The notes beneath the pieces were generated by a model, which was not told where the DNA came from, did no database searches, and saw nothing but the letters and a program-made list of their open reading frames with translations. A DNA stretch of 64,000 bases, from NCBI GenBank assembly GCA_040768665.1, contig JAXGMN010000057.1, positions 16,111 through 80,110 on the forward strand. The letters run 5' to 3'. Origin of the DNA: JABWBD01 sp040768665 (GTDB lineage Bacteria; Planctomycetota; Planctomycetia; Pirellulales; Thermoguttaceae). This document shows positions 54,801-63,985 of the stretch, in pieces (the first letter of the stretch is position 1; every line of letters starts with the position of its first letter). Both the position numbers and the translations under genes were made by a program.

Positions 54801-55838
54801 TCACCCAATGGCCATTCTCCTGCGGTCGACGTGCTTTTCATTTCGTGATTCTGCGCCGGTCCACCATCCGGCAATTTCCGTCACGGCAAGGAACCGCTCC
54901 ACCAGGGCCTGCCGTTTCTCGTCCAGTCGAAGGCGCCACGCGTCGGCGATCTGAGGTGAATGGCTGGTCATTTCCTTCACGCGCGCTTCGATCTTGTCGC
55001 TCCATGCAAGCCCGCATACCCTGTAGATCCGCCTTGCCTGTTCGACTGGAAACGCGGCCATCTCTTCAAAAAGAACGCGGCAGTAGCTGCCGTGTTGACG
55101 GCCTGCCTGATCGATTTGCACGGTGGCAAACAGCCAGTAATAAAGTTCAGACTCCTCCACGCTCATAGCGCCGATGTCGCCAAATCGCCGCGCCCAGTCC
55201 GAATGCCGCTCCGCCACCGCGACAAGCCGCTGCCGGTTATTGGCGGCAACCTCGGCAGGATCGTGCTTGTTCAGCCAGCGGCGGCGCCAGGAGTCGAGGA
55301 AGCCTCCGGGATGCCGCACGATGTGCACGACGGGCACTTGAGGTCGTCGGCGGAGGAGCCACGCGATCCACCCCGGCTTTTGCACCAGCTTCACCACAAA
55401 CAGAGCCTCTGCCAGTCGCTGCTGCGATCCCAGCCACCATGGCAACCGGAATTCCCACGGGTTCTCGCGGAACGCCGGCTCGAGAGCACCCAAGAGCCTG
55501 CGCAATCGTGGACTCGTCGCGATGTTCCTAAGCAAGCCGGATCGCCGCGCCCACTCGTTGGCAAACGTCTTTCCGGATGCGATTGGGTGATCCGTCTGTC
55601 CCAGGCGTGAAGCGGAATAAGCCAACACGGCATCCCACTGCCGGCCAAAACCGTTGTCAATCTCCCCATGCGGGATCTGGGGCAGATCGGCAAAGCGGGT
55701 GCCGGGCGTCATGTCCGGCTCGTTTCGACAATTTGTCGTCGGACTCAGGTCGAGCGTCTCCAGGACCCAGTTTGTGCCCGATCGCCCATGCCCGGCAACC
55801 ACGGCATACCGGTAGGGCGACGCGACAAGCGCGCTCAT
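54801..55838 (-). CDS. sulfotransferase-like protein (fourth)
   Basis: A protein of 345 aa with the PAPS loop AVVAGHGRSGTNWVLETL and the 3'-phosphate-binding HIVRHPGGFLDSWRRR. The ATG at 55838 follows AAGGAG eight bases upstream and overlaps the polymerase stop by four bases (ATGA). An in-frame extension of 68 codons upstream lies inside the polymerase gene and is rejected. Confidence 0.85.
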   Translation of the reverse strand: MSALVASPYRYAVVAGHGRSGTNWVLETLDLSPTTNCRNEPDMTPGTRFADLPQIPHGEIDNGFGRQWDAVLAYSASRLGQTDHPIASGKTFANEWARRSGLLRNIATSPRLRRLLGALEPAFRENPWEFRLPWWLGSQQRLAEALFVVKLVQKPGWIAWLLRRRPQVPVVHIVRHPGGFLDSWRRRWLNKHDPAEVAANNRQRLVAVAERHSDWARRFGDIGAMSVEESELYYWLFATVQIDQAGRQHGSYCRVLFEEMAAFPVEQARRIYRVCGLAWSDKIEARVKEMTSHSPQIADAWRLRLDEKRQALVERFLAVTEIAGWWTGAESRNEKHVDRRRMAIG

Positions 55839-57238
55839 AGCGGGTTCTCCTTCAGGTAAGGCTGGGGCGATCCCATCACAAGCCTCCTGGACACCAGCGG
55901 CGCAGACTCCGGCGAACTCACCGGAGACGCCGACCAACCGGCAATTGCCATCTGAGCCAGCCCTCCCATTCCCAGGTAGAAAAGCGGATTCGGCATGGCA
56001 TTGAAGAGATTGTCGATGGTTATCACGCAAAGAACCAAGCACATGCCGACCATGGGCGCCGCAGACGGCGCATCAAGAACGGGCGACGAGAACCGCCATG
56101 CCACCAGCGCCGGCACGGCAAGCGTAAGGCTCGTGACTGCCGCCAGTCCGAACAGACCGTATTGGCTCAGTGCGATCGTCCAGAACCCGTCGACCGCCTG
56201 CACCAAGGGGTGCCCGTCGCTGTCCTTGGGGATGTTCCGCTCCCAAGCGCCCCAGCCAAATAGGGGACGATTCGCAGTATGCTCGCTAAACAGGTCCTCT
56301 TGCCGCAGGCGGACTCCGAGCGAGTCGGCCCGCTGAGGATCCAGCGGCCTCAGGGACTGAACCACCGTCGCCGCGGGAACGGCGTTCGTCAGCCGGAATG
56401 CCATGTAGGCGGGCGAAACGAAGACCAGGATGAAGAGCAACAAGCGAATGGGCACGATCCGCCGGATCCAGAAGCAGGAAACCATCAATCCGAAAAGAGC
56501 CAGCCCGGTCGCCGTCTTACAGCCGATAAGCGTTGCGATCATCGCGGCAAGGATCCCGGATACAGGGATACCGGCAAGCCGTCGCAAGGAACCCGTGCGC
56601 CAAAGCCAGAACAGCATGCCCGCGGCGGTTGCATAGAATACCGATACAGCGATACCGTGCTGCAGAAAGACAAGCGGCCGGTATCCGCCGTAGCGCATCA
56701 TCTGGACGAAGCTATGTTGGATATACCCGTAGACCCAATGGTGAAGCTGGGGGCTCATGCGGATTTCCAGCCAACACAGCGGCATGTAGACCATGGCACC
56801 TAAACACAACGCCTTTGCAAAGCGAAGGAGCCCCTCACGGTCTCCTAAATAGATTCGTCCCAGCAGGATCGGAATCCCGTAATGGACTGATTTCGCGAAC
56901 GTGCCGGACAATCCATCATAGAGGCCCAGATCATTGCTGAGGGACGTCGGGATCGGCGCAATACACCATAGGAGCAGCGGCAAGTCGATCCAGTGCGCGC
57001 GAAACCTTGCGAGACGATGGGCGTCAAATAGCATCACGCCGGCCAGCGCGCCCAGACAGGTTGCCTCCATTTTGCCATAATCCGGTGCTCCCGAGAGTCT
57101 GACGGTCGCAACCGGGAGAAAGAGCCAGCCGGCGACGAAGACTGTGAGCACCGCATCGCGAGGGCGCAGCAGCGCGAAGACCGCCGCAGCCATCGGTAGC
57201 CAGCCGAACAGGACGACTTGTGCGGTGAAGCTATTCAT
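55835..57238 (-). CDS. Wzy-type polymerase / O-antigen ligase-like membrane protein
   Basis: A protein of 467 aa with about ten or more hydrophobic segments (VVLFGWLPMAAAVFALL, LRLLLFILVFVSP-like stretch near 290) and a large loop near residues 300-350 (LFGWGAWERNIPKDSDGHPL), as in Wzy/O-antigen ligases. It would polymerise repeat units at the periplasmic face. First gene of the 14-gene minus-strand run, with AGGA before the ATG and a candidate promoter at 57261-57289. Confidence 0.82.
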   Translation of the reverse strand: MNSFTAQVVLFGWLPMAAAVFALLRPRDAVLTVFVAGWLFLPVATVRLSGAPDYGKMEATCLGALAGVMLFDAHRLARFRAHWIDLPLLLWCIAPIPTSLSNDLGLYDGLSGTFAKSVHYGIPILLGRIYLGDREGLLRFAKALCLGAMVYMPLCWLEIRMSPQLHHWVYGYIQHSFVQMMRYGGYRPLVFLQHGIAVSVFYATAAGMLFWLWRTGSLRRLAGIPVSGILAAMIATLIGCKTATGLALFGLMVSCFWIRRIVPIRLLLFILVFVSPAYMAFRLTNAVPAATVVQSLRPLDPQRADSLGVRLRQEDLFSEHTANRPLFGWGAWERNIPKDSDGHPLVQAVDGFWTIALSQYGLFGLAAVTSLTLAVPALVAWRFSSPVLDAPSAAPMVGMCLVLCVITIDNLFNAMPNPLFYLGMGGLAQMAIAGWSASPVSSPESAPLVSRRLVMGSPQPYLKENPL

Positions 57239-57547
57239 GATTTCCTGTTAATCGGCCGGAATTATCCCCACTGCTCTGTTGTCCGTTAAACCCAGTTCAC
57301 TTCGCTAAGGACCGTCTCGCCGTGTTCCAGCAAAATCCGTACCTTGCCCAGGAGATTCCGTATGCGAAACGGATCTGCGCGTCAGGATCCCGCGAGGACG
57401 GCATATTGGGTCGTCATCTGCGACAATCATGCTCGTACGCCCGACAGACAAATTGGAAGGGGGCACAGAACGCCTCTCCCTTTCAACCATCGGGCGTTGC
57501 CTGAGGGAATCGTCCGACAGTTTCCCTTTCGTTGGCCTCGGTCGCCT
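57239..57547. other. intergenic region before the Wzy operon
   Basis: A gap of 309 bp between the giant protein and the polymerase gene. It contains the candidate operon promoter at 57261-57289. I see no other gene or repeat, and no obvious terminator hairpin for the giant gene. Confidence 0.4.
57261..57289 (-). promoter_or_regulatory. candidate promoter of the Wzy-led polysaccharide operon
   Basis: On the minus strand TTAACG (57284-57289), a 17-bp spacer and GATAAT (57261-57266). The -10 box lies about 23 bp before the polymerase start codon, leaving a short leader. Confidence 0.45.
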
Positions 57548-60500
57548 TCAGTTCCAGAGCAGGAAGCTCTGATCGACGCCGATGATCTCGCCAGTGATCG
57601 GCTCGGCCGAACTGGTGCGAGCCCCGACCTTCTCGACCGAAGCAAGCCAGAGCACCTGCTGCAGACCTCCGAGTGAGACGCGGGCTGGCCCATCGGAGGC
57701 GTCTTCCAGGGCAGCGTCAATCGCCAACAATTTGCTACTCGCCGTATTGAACGGGTACTGGAGTGCGGGCGCGGTACGATCCTGTTCCGCAGCGGCAAGC
57801 ACGCCTGTCGTTTTCAGCACCCCGGTGGATGCAGACAACGACGTGTCGGACGACGTTGAATCGCTGGAAACCGCCGCGGTGCCTTGTATTTCGGCGAAGG
57901 TGGCATTCAGTCCGGTCACGGACGTCGTCTCGCAACTCAATGTCCCGCTACCGCTCAGGTAAACCAGATGCCTGCCTTGGTAGTCCTCCATCAGATAATC
58001 GATGTCTTCCGGAATCCGTTGCGCTGCATCCGACTGCATCCTCCAGAGCAGGGAGGGGGTCGGCAGCGACGTCATCGTCAGCGAATTCGTCGCATAGGAC
58101 TGCGCTTGGGCCACTGATGGAATCTTGTCGCCGGCCCAGACGGCGGTTTCGCCGAAACTCCACCGCGGCGCGGTCTGAGGCGTGAGAGTGAAGCTTGCTT
58201 GCTCGGCCGGCCGCCACAGCGTCAAGCCATGGCTGTCGCCGGAAGCTCCCGTCACTCGGGTCTGAGCGCTCAGCCCGCCATTGAGGTGGATGTAGAAGTT
58301 GTCCGAGCCGTCGGGGAGTGTCGAATCGTAGTAGATATAGAGGTGGACCCACTCGTTATCGGGCACCTGGGAAGTGATCAGGTCAATTTCCTTCTTCGCC
58401 CCGCCATCGTTCACCGCCATTTTGACGTGATACTTCGAGGAGCCATAGCGCCGGATCTGGAAGAAGTCGGTCCGCCAGGTTTCTGGATCGTAATTACCCA
58501 ACAGGGGATGGTAACTTGTGCCCTGGTCCTGGTCCCACCGGATCCATGTGGAGACAGCCAACTTCGATTTGCCTCCGAAGAGGTCGGGCGCGAGCGGCGT
58601 GGAAAGCATGCTGCCGCTCGTAATGAAAGTGCCTGTCTTCATTGCCTCTGAAGTGGGCGACTGGGGATCCAAGGCCCCCCAACCCTTGGAATAGACCAGG
58701 TGCCTGCCCTGGTTATCTTCGATCAGACAATCGATGTCTTCCGGAATCCGTTGCGCGCACTCGGACTGCATCCTCCAGAGCAGAGAGGGCTTCGGCAGCG
58801 ATTGCATCTTCACCGCATCCGCCGCGTACGAGTACGCCTGCTCGACCGTTGGGACGGAGTTCCCAGCCCACAGTGCCGTTTCTCCGAAGCTCCAAAGTGC
58901 CGCGCCGTTCGGGGTAAGCCGAAGCGGCACTTCGGTGGAAGGCGTCCAAAGCTTCATTCCCCGGCTGCTGCCTGACGCGGCCGTGATCCGGCTTTTCGCA
59001 CTGAGCACTCCGTTGAGGTAGAGGAGAAGATTATCCGTCCCCTCAGGTAATGTCGAGTCGTAGCAGGCGTAGATGTGGACCCACTCGTCGTCCGGCACGT
59101 TCGAACTGACGAGATCTACTCGTTTCCTCGTGCCGTTGTCGTTGAGGGCAAGCTTGAGGTGATACTGGGAGGAGCCGTAACGTCGGATGGAAAAGAAGTC
59201 CGTCTGCCAGGTTGCGTCATGACTGCCGAACAGGGGTTGGTAGGCTGCCGTCTGGTCCTGATCCCATTTGATCCATGTGGAAACGGCGAACTTCGATTTT
59301 CCTCCGAAGATTGCCGGCTCCAGCGTCGTGGAAAACTCGCTCGTACTGGTATGAAGTGTCCCGCTCGTAGCTTCTTCCTGTAGAGGGGAAACAGGGGAGT
59401 CGGTCTGGAAACTCGCCGAACCGCTCAAGTACGCGAGGTTTTTGCCCAGACGGTCCTCGACGAGATAGTCGTTGTCCTCCGGGATTCTCTGTGTGCCTTC
59501 GGACTGCATGCTCCAGAGCAGGGTGGAGGCCGGCAGCGATCCCATTGCCCGTTCTCCTGCCGCGTAGGACTGCATCTGCTCGACCGTCGGGATGCTGTCT
59601 CCTGCCCATACGGCAGCCTCTGCGAAACTCCAAAGCGTGGCTCCCTTAGGGGTAAGCCGAATCGGCACTTCGGCGGAAGGCGTCCAAAGCTTCATTCCCC
59701 GACTGCTGCCTGAAGCGGCCGTGATCCGGGTCTGCGCACTGAGCACTCCGTTGAGATAGAGGAAAAGATTATCCGTCCCCTCAGGCAAGGTCGAGTCGTA
59801 GTAGGCGTAGACGTGCACCCACTCGTCGTCCGGCACGTTCGAACTGACGAGATCTACTCGCTTCCTCGTGCCGTTGTCGTCGAGGGCAAGCTTGAGGTGA
59901 TACTGGGAGGAGCCGTAACGTCGGATGGAGAAAAAGTCCGTCTGCCAGGCAGCATCATGACTGCCGAACAGGGGCTGGTAGGATGTCGTCTGGTCCTGAT
60001 CCCACTTGATCCATGTGGAAACGGCGAACTTCGATTTTCCTCCGAAGATCGCCGGATCCAGTGTCGTGGAAAACGTGCTTGCAACGGAAGTCAGCGCTTT
60101 TGGAATCTCATCGGCTTGCGGGCTCTGCATCATGCCTGCCCACATGTCTTGCGCGTATCCACGCACGGAAACGAACTCCTTCCAGGAGGGGTCCGACTCG
60201 CCGTTGGCCATGTAGTTGTCCAGAGCGGCGAGGTTGTTGAACTTGCCGTCGGTCCCGTCTCCCCTGCCCGCTTCCTGATCGTAGGAGTAGAAATCGCCCC
60301 AGCTTGCGCCTCGATCCACTGACCAGTTACCTTGCCGGAGGTACCCGTTCACTCCATCGAAACCGTATTCCTCCGTGGCACGCCGCCAGTTCTCCCAGAG
60401 CAGGTTTGCCGCCCTCGGGTGCAACTGAGCCGCAAACACCCGCCGCTGGACTTGCGCGTAATCGGGCGCGGAATTTCCACTGACGATGAAATGAACCCCC

Positions 60501-62968
60501 CCTTCGTAAGCCCACAGCTCTTTGCCGAATTGTGCTTTGATCGCCGGATAGGCGCTGAGACCCCGCATCTTAAGTTCCGCCACTTCGACGGCCCCGGCTG
60601 CGGTAACCTGGGCCAAGCCGTCCCGGTTGCTCTGGGCCGTCGTGGGATTCGTGTCGACGTACTCAACGTAGAGGGCCACACTCATCACGACCGGCAACTC
60701 CTCCCAGGAGGGTTTGCGCGGGTCGGCGTCCCGCTCGAGTTCCTTCTGAAGCGCGTCCATTCGCTTCTGCAGATGCCACGAATTCGCCTGCTGGCCGGCG
60801 GCAACCACCTTATAGGAACGACTTCCTCCGACGACACTCTCCAGCAGCTTGTAGTTGTCGTACGTCTTCTTCGCATAGAAGCCATCCATGTCGATCCCGA
60901 GCTTCGTTGCCTGCCGGGCTGCGTACCCGGTCTGGCCGTTGAAGGCCGCGGCATAATTCCAGACTTCGTTGCTGTATTCCACCCAGATCTCGATGTTCGG
61001 GTTCAGGTTGGCATGGAGCCGTTCGAGGAAGTTCTGGAAGGCAGCATCGTCGGAGGCATGCGGCCGGTTGATCCAGGCGATCCTGGACCTCCCCCCCGTA
61101 TATTCGTACATCTCATTCTGCACGCTGGCGATGAACTCCGGGGACATCCCCGGCTTGACTGTGTTCGTGGCATCTCCTCCGGCGCCTGTTTCCACGTAAC
61201 CTTCGCCCTGAGCAAAACCCAGAATCTGGCGGTCATCGAAACCTGCTGCCTCGCGGTACACGTCGACTGGCCGATTGTTCAAGTCGTGTTCGGAGTGCAT
61301 TTGCAGGGCGCCGTTGCCGGGCGACGTCACACACAGCGCGCCGGTTCCATTCTCCGCGTCGGCCCGGCTGGAGTGCAGCGTGAATTCTGTGGCTGTCTGA
61401 ACGCGGAGGTAATACGTCTTCTTCTGGGCCATGCCGCCCGGCATGACTCCGGTCGTGGTGAATTGGACCGTGCTCCCGGTGGTGAAAGCCGACAGATTCG
61501 TTGTCGTAAACGTCGTTGCACCGCTGGTGATTTGCTTGATGGTAGCCGGGGATCGCTGCCTCCACCACTTGGCTGTCGTGGAAGTGAGGGTGAATCTCTG
61601 GCCGGTGTAGAAAGGCGACGGCGAAGTCAACGTGATCTTGAAAAGCGTGTTGCCCGCGTCGTCAAAATAGGTTTCCGGCCCTGCATAGGGCTCAATGGTC
61701 GCGACCTGCGCGGAATAGGTCAGCCGGCGATCCTGGCTCGAGAAATCCGCCGGGTTGAAATGCTCCGCCTTGACGATGTTCGAGTTGTTCGTATAAGTCG
61801 CGTCCATGTATCGCAGGTACGAGGCAAGCGCCATCTGTTCTTTGAACGAAGACGCGAGCAGCTTGCCGGCCAGGAAATCGTCGAGCATGGAACCGACTGT
61901 CACGTGAAAACCGGTCACGTGAGTCAACTTGTTCTCGTCGGTTTTCAGTCTGATCTCAGCGCCGATCGATGATGAATAGACGAAATGCCGCATGAAGTAG
62001 GCCTGGCCGTTCCAGGTGACCGTCTGCTTGCCGCCGGGCGCTTCGGTCCACGGCATCGTCACGTCGGACTTCCCTGTGCCGTCGTCTTTCCAGAGAACGT
62101 AGACATCCTCGGCAGGCGACTCGCTCCAGCCTGCCCACAGCGGATAGTAGACCTTGCTGTTCGCCTTGACACCGGAAACAGGGATCCCTCGCTCGTTGAA
62201 GTCCGCTGCGTTATTCCACGGTCCGGCCGTTTGCGCCAGATCGGTCGTGAAGAAATAATTCTGCCAATAGTTCATCCATCCGACGTTTGCGCCGGTCGGA
62301 GCCCTCGGGCTCTCGGGCAGTGGAAACGGCTCCTGGCCAAACTGGTTCTCGATCACCAGATCCGCCTGCGCCAGATTCGACTGGAGGGGATCGGTAGCCA
62401 GCGCAACCGTACCTTCCGGGAAACTCACGACAATCGTGTCGGCAGCGGAGGTTGGCCGATGGGTCTCCGGGATCACCCACCAAAGTTCGTTGCCGTCGCG
62501 GACGTAATGGGTCAGCGTCACCGGAGCGGAAAACGTCCCACCAGCTTTACGGATCTTCAACTGCGGCCGGTTGATCGCGGCATCCACCTTGATCGCCGTA
62601 TTCCCGTCGGCTTTGCTCCACTCGGTCTTCACGAACTCGCCGGAGATGCTGATCGAGCTCTGCACCAGCGTGAGTCCAGCCTGGGCTTCCGGGTCCGCAG
62701 TTGCCGAGGTCATGGCCATGGTCGTCAACGGCGCCGTATCCGCGACGGCGTAAGCCATCTGTCCGGTCGCTTCCGGATCGGCTGCATCCGTGAGGGGAAT
62801 CGCGGTATCGGCATCCAAGGCAGGGCTTACCGAAAGCAACTGGCGATGTTCCAGTGCCTCCAGCACCAAGACTTTGCCCCTTCGTGCGGGACGCCGTCCG
62901 CGTTTCTGCGAGCCTTTGGGAAGAAAGCCGATGATCGAGCGATACCAACTAGGCGGGTGCGGTCCCAC
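57548..62968 (-). CDS. giant secreted protein: glycosidase-like domain plus three tandem LamG-like repeats
   Basis: A protein of about 1806 aa. The GTG at 62968 is chosen because AAGGAG lies six bases upstream; ATGs at 62989 and 63016 lack a site. The N terminus has a basic stretch and the planctomycete surface motif LEALEHRQLLSVSPA. A TIM-barrel glycosidase-like region follows, with candidate acid/base Glu668 (EIWVEYSNEVWN) and nucleophile Glu822 (ELWAYEGGVHF). The C-terminal part is three repeats of about 245 aa with concanavalin-A/LamG-like features (KFAVSTWIKWDQDQ, DEWVHVYAYYDSTLPEGTDN). It is probably exported to the surface, and its position suggests binding or trimming the locus glycan (inference). 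Confidence 0.8.
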   Translation of the reverse strand: MGPHPPSWYRSIIGFLPKGSQKRGRRPARRGKVLVLEALEHRQLLSVSPALDADTAIPLTDAADPEATGQMAYAVADTAPLTTMAMTSATADPEAQAGLTLVQSSISISGEFVKTEWSKADGNTAIKVDAAINRPQLKIRKAGGTFSAPVTLTHYVRDGNELWWVIPETHRPTSAADTIVVSFPEGTVALATDPLQSNLAQADLVIENQFGQEPFPLPESPRAPTGANVGWMNYWQNYFFTTDLAQTAGPWNNAADFNERGIPVSGVKANSKVYYPLWAGWSESPAEDVYVLWKDDGTGKSDVTMPWTEAPGGKQTVTWNGQAYFMRHFVYSSSIGAEIRLKTDENKLTHVTGFHVTVGSMLDDFLAGKLLASSFKEQMALASYLRYMDATYTNNSNIVKAEHFNPADFSSQDRRLTYSAQVATIEPYAGPETYFDDAGNTLFKITLTSPSPFYTGQRFTLTSTTAKWWRQRSPATIKQITSGATTFTTTNLSAFTTGSTVQFTTTGVMPGGMAQKKTYYLRVQTATEFTLHSSRADAENGTGALCVTSPGNGALQMHSEHDLNNRPVDVYREAAGFDDRQILGFAQGEGYVETGAGGDATNTVKPGMSPEFIASVQNEMYEYTGGRSRIAWINRPHASDDAAFQNFLERLHANLNPNIEIWVEYSNEVWNYAAAFNGQTGYAARQATKLGIDMDGFYAKKTYDNYKLLESVVGGSRSYKVVAAGQQANSWHLQKRMDALQKELERDADPRKPSWEELPVVMSVALYVEYVDTNPTTAQSNRDGLAQVTAAGAVEVAELKMRGLSAYPAIKAQFGKELWAYEGGVHFIVSGNSAPDYAQVQRRVFAAQLHPRAANLLWENWRRATEEYGFDGVNGYLRQGNWSVDRGASWGDFYSYDQEAGRGDGTDGKFNNLAALDNYMANGESDPSWKEFVSVRGYAQDMWAGMMQSPQADEIPKALTSVASTFSTTLDPAIFGGKSKFAVSTWIKWDQDQTTSYQPLFGSHDAAWQTDFFSIRRYGSSQYHLKLALDDNGTRKRVDLVSSNVPDDEWVHVYAYYDSTLPEGTDNLFLYLNGVLSAQTRITAASGSSRGMKLWTPSAEVPIRLTPKGATLWSFAEAAVWAGDSIPTVEQMQSYAAGERAMGSLPASTLLWSMQSEGTQRIPEDNDYLVEDRLGKNLAYLSGSASFQTDSPVSPLQEEATSGTLHTSTSEFSTTLEPAIFGGKSKFAVSTWIKWDQDQTAAYQPLFGSHDATWQTDFFSIRRYGSSQYHLKLALNDNGTRKRVDLVSSNVPDDEWVHIYACYDSTLPEGTDNLLLYLNGVLSAKSRITAASGSSRGMKLWTPSTEVPLRLTPNGAALWSFGETALWAGNSVPTVEQAYSYAADAVKMQSLPKPSLLWRMQSECAQRIPEDIDCLIEDNQGRHLVYSKGWGALDPQSPTSEAMKTGTFITSGSMLSTPLAPDLFGGKSKLAVSTWIRWDQDQGTSYHPLLGNYDPETWRTDFFQIRRYGSSKYHVKMAVNDGGAKKEIDLITSQVPDNEWVHLYIYYDSTLPDGSDNFYIHLNGGLSAQTRVTGASGDSHGLTLWRPAEQASFTLTPQTAPRWSFGETAVWAGDKIPSVAQAQSYATNSLTMTSLPTPSLLWRMQSDAAQRIPEDIDYLMEDYQGRHLVYLSGSGTLSCETTSVTGLNATFAEIQGTAAVSSDSTSSDTSLSASTGVLKTTGVLAAAEQDRTAPALQYPFNTASSKLLAIDAALEDASDGPARVSLGGLQQVLWLASVEKVGARTSSAEPITGEIIGVDQSFLLWN
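57935..60085 (-). repeat. three tandem coding repeats (period about 740 bp)
   Basis: Repeat units run roughly 60085-59400, 59345-58660 and 58615-57935. The first two are very similar at DNA level (matching blocks at 59649 and 58911, offset 738 bp), while the third is more diverged. Each starts with ...FGGKSKFAVSTWI and ends near a LLWRMQSE...RIPED segment. This points to recent duplication of the first two units and is a likely site for recombination. Confidence 0.75.
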
Positions 62969-63386
62969 GAAAATCTCCTTCGATTCCATGCCAAGGGTAC
63001 CGGTGCATCCGCACAATGCGGCGACCGGCGATATCAGGTGGGCTCGCCAGGCATCAAGTGAGAGTGTTACCAGCCTCCCTGCTTTCCATGCCTCTCCCGG
63101 CTAATGTGGAAATGCGCGCAATCCGCCCCTATGCCGAACAGGACAGTTGTTCCCAAGCGAACAACCCCTCGGCCATGCAACGGCGCTGAAGATTGCCCCA
63201 TCCCGTGAGAAGTCAGAAAGCGACCGACCCCTGATCTTCCCAAACGAACCCGCGAAAAGACTCGGCCGGAGAATAGCTTATTAGCTGATCAGGGTAGCCC
63301 CTATGCTGCTTTTTTTAAGCGTTCCGGGGAAAAAAGTAAACCACCCGATATGTTATTTGTTTCCCGTCACTAGACTGGTACACTCC

Positions 63387-63408
63387 GGGGGGGGGGGGGG
63401 GGGGGGGG
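63387..63408. repeat. 22-base G homopolymer
   Basis: An uninterrupted run of G on the plus strand (C on minus), about 420 bp upstream of the giant protein's start. Such tracts slip during replication and can vary in length, and could affect promoter spacing or form G-quadruplexes. The exact length may also be a sequencing artefact. Confidence 0.7.
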
Positions 63409-63835
63409 CGCTAGGCTTGCAGCATGACCGACGCTTTGGCATTGCAGTTTCTCCTTCCGAGTGGACCGTGATCTCGCGCGTCCAGCGATGCCCCTATCTC
63501 TTTAATCGAACAAAGTGCGCAAAGTGCCCGTTCCCGCAAAAAAATCCGTGAATTTTCGCGAAGACCGTCCCCTGGGGGGCGTCAGCGCGCCGCTCGCTTG
63601 ATTCCAAGCATTCCCCAAACGCCCCACGCCCTCTCCGGTTCCCTGCCCCTATATAAACAAGCGCAAAATCGGCCGCCGTACTGACAACTGTGTCGCCGAC
63701 GGCGAAGCAGGCACCTAATCTACCCCCCTTGCCAGCCGAACGACTCCCCGCCCTATCTCCTCTGCCATCAATATTTCTGTCAGACCTCCCCTTCCCAAAC
63801 CCAAAAAAAACTTTGCCTTGGCCGAAAAAAACCTA

Positions 63836-63864
63836 TTGACCACGTGCGCCGCATCGATCATACT
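63836..63864 (+). promoter_or_regulatory. sigma70-like promoter facing the right edge
   Basis: TTGACC, 17-bp spacer, CATACT. The predicted transcription start near 63871 would produce an RNA that leads into the boxA-like sequence and hairpin. No plus-strand gene follows inside the window. Confidence 0.5.
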
Positions 63865-63932
63865 GGCACATGGACAAATGATCATATTCGTCCACGGGGC
63901 AGTCCCAAGAATCCATGCCCTCCTGCCTCGCA

Positions 63933-63946
63933 GATCTTTGACAATT
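63933..63946 (+). promoter_or_regulatory. boxA-like antitermination sequence
   Basis: GATCTTTGACAATT closely resembles the boxA consensus (TGCTCTTTAACA) bound by NusB/NusE. It lies about 60 bases after the predicted transcription start. In known systems boxA lies upstream of 16S rRNA or of CRISPR arrays. Confidence 0.4.
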
Positions 63947-63960
63947 CGGTTTCAGCCAGT

Positions 63961-63985
63961 AGGTCCCGCTTGCCGAGCGGGACCT
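63961..63985 (+). other. perfect 10-bp hairpin at the window edge
   Basis: AGGTCCCGCT (63961-63970) and AGCGGGACCT (63976-63985) are exact reverse complements around loop TGCCG. It follows the boxA-like sequence by 14 bases. It could be the palindromic part of a first CRISPR repeat, a leader hairpin of an rRNA operon, or an REP-like element. Only one copy is visible, so no array can be claimed. Confidence 0.45.

Noticed and set aside
60332..61972. A 546-codon plus-strand frame inside the giant gene
   Set aside because: It is antisense to the glycosidase-like region, without motifs or a ribosome-binding site.
63303..63551. An 82-codon frame crossing the G-run
   Set aside because: It encodes poly-Gly from the homopolymer and has no other support.
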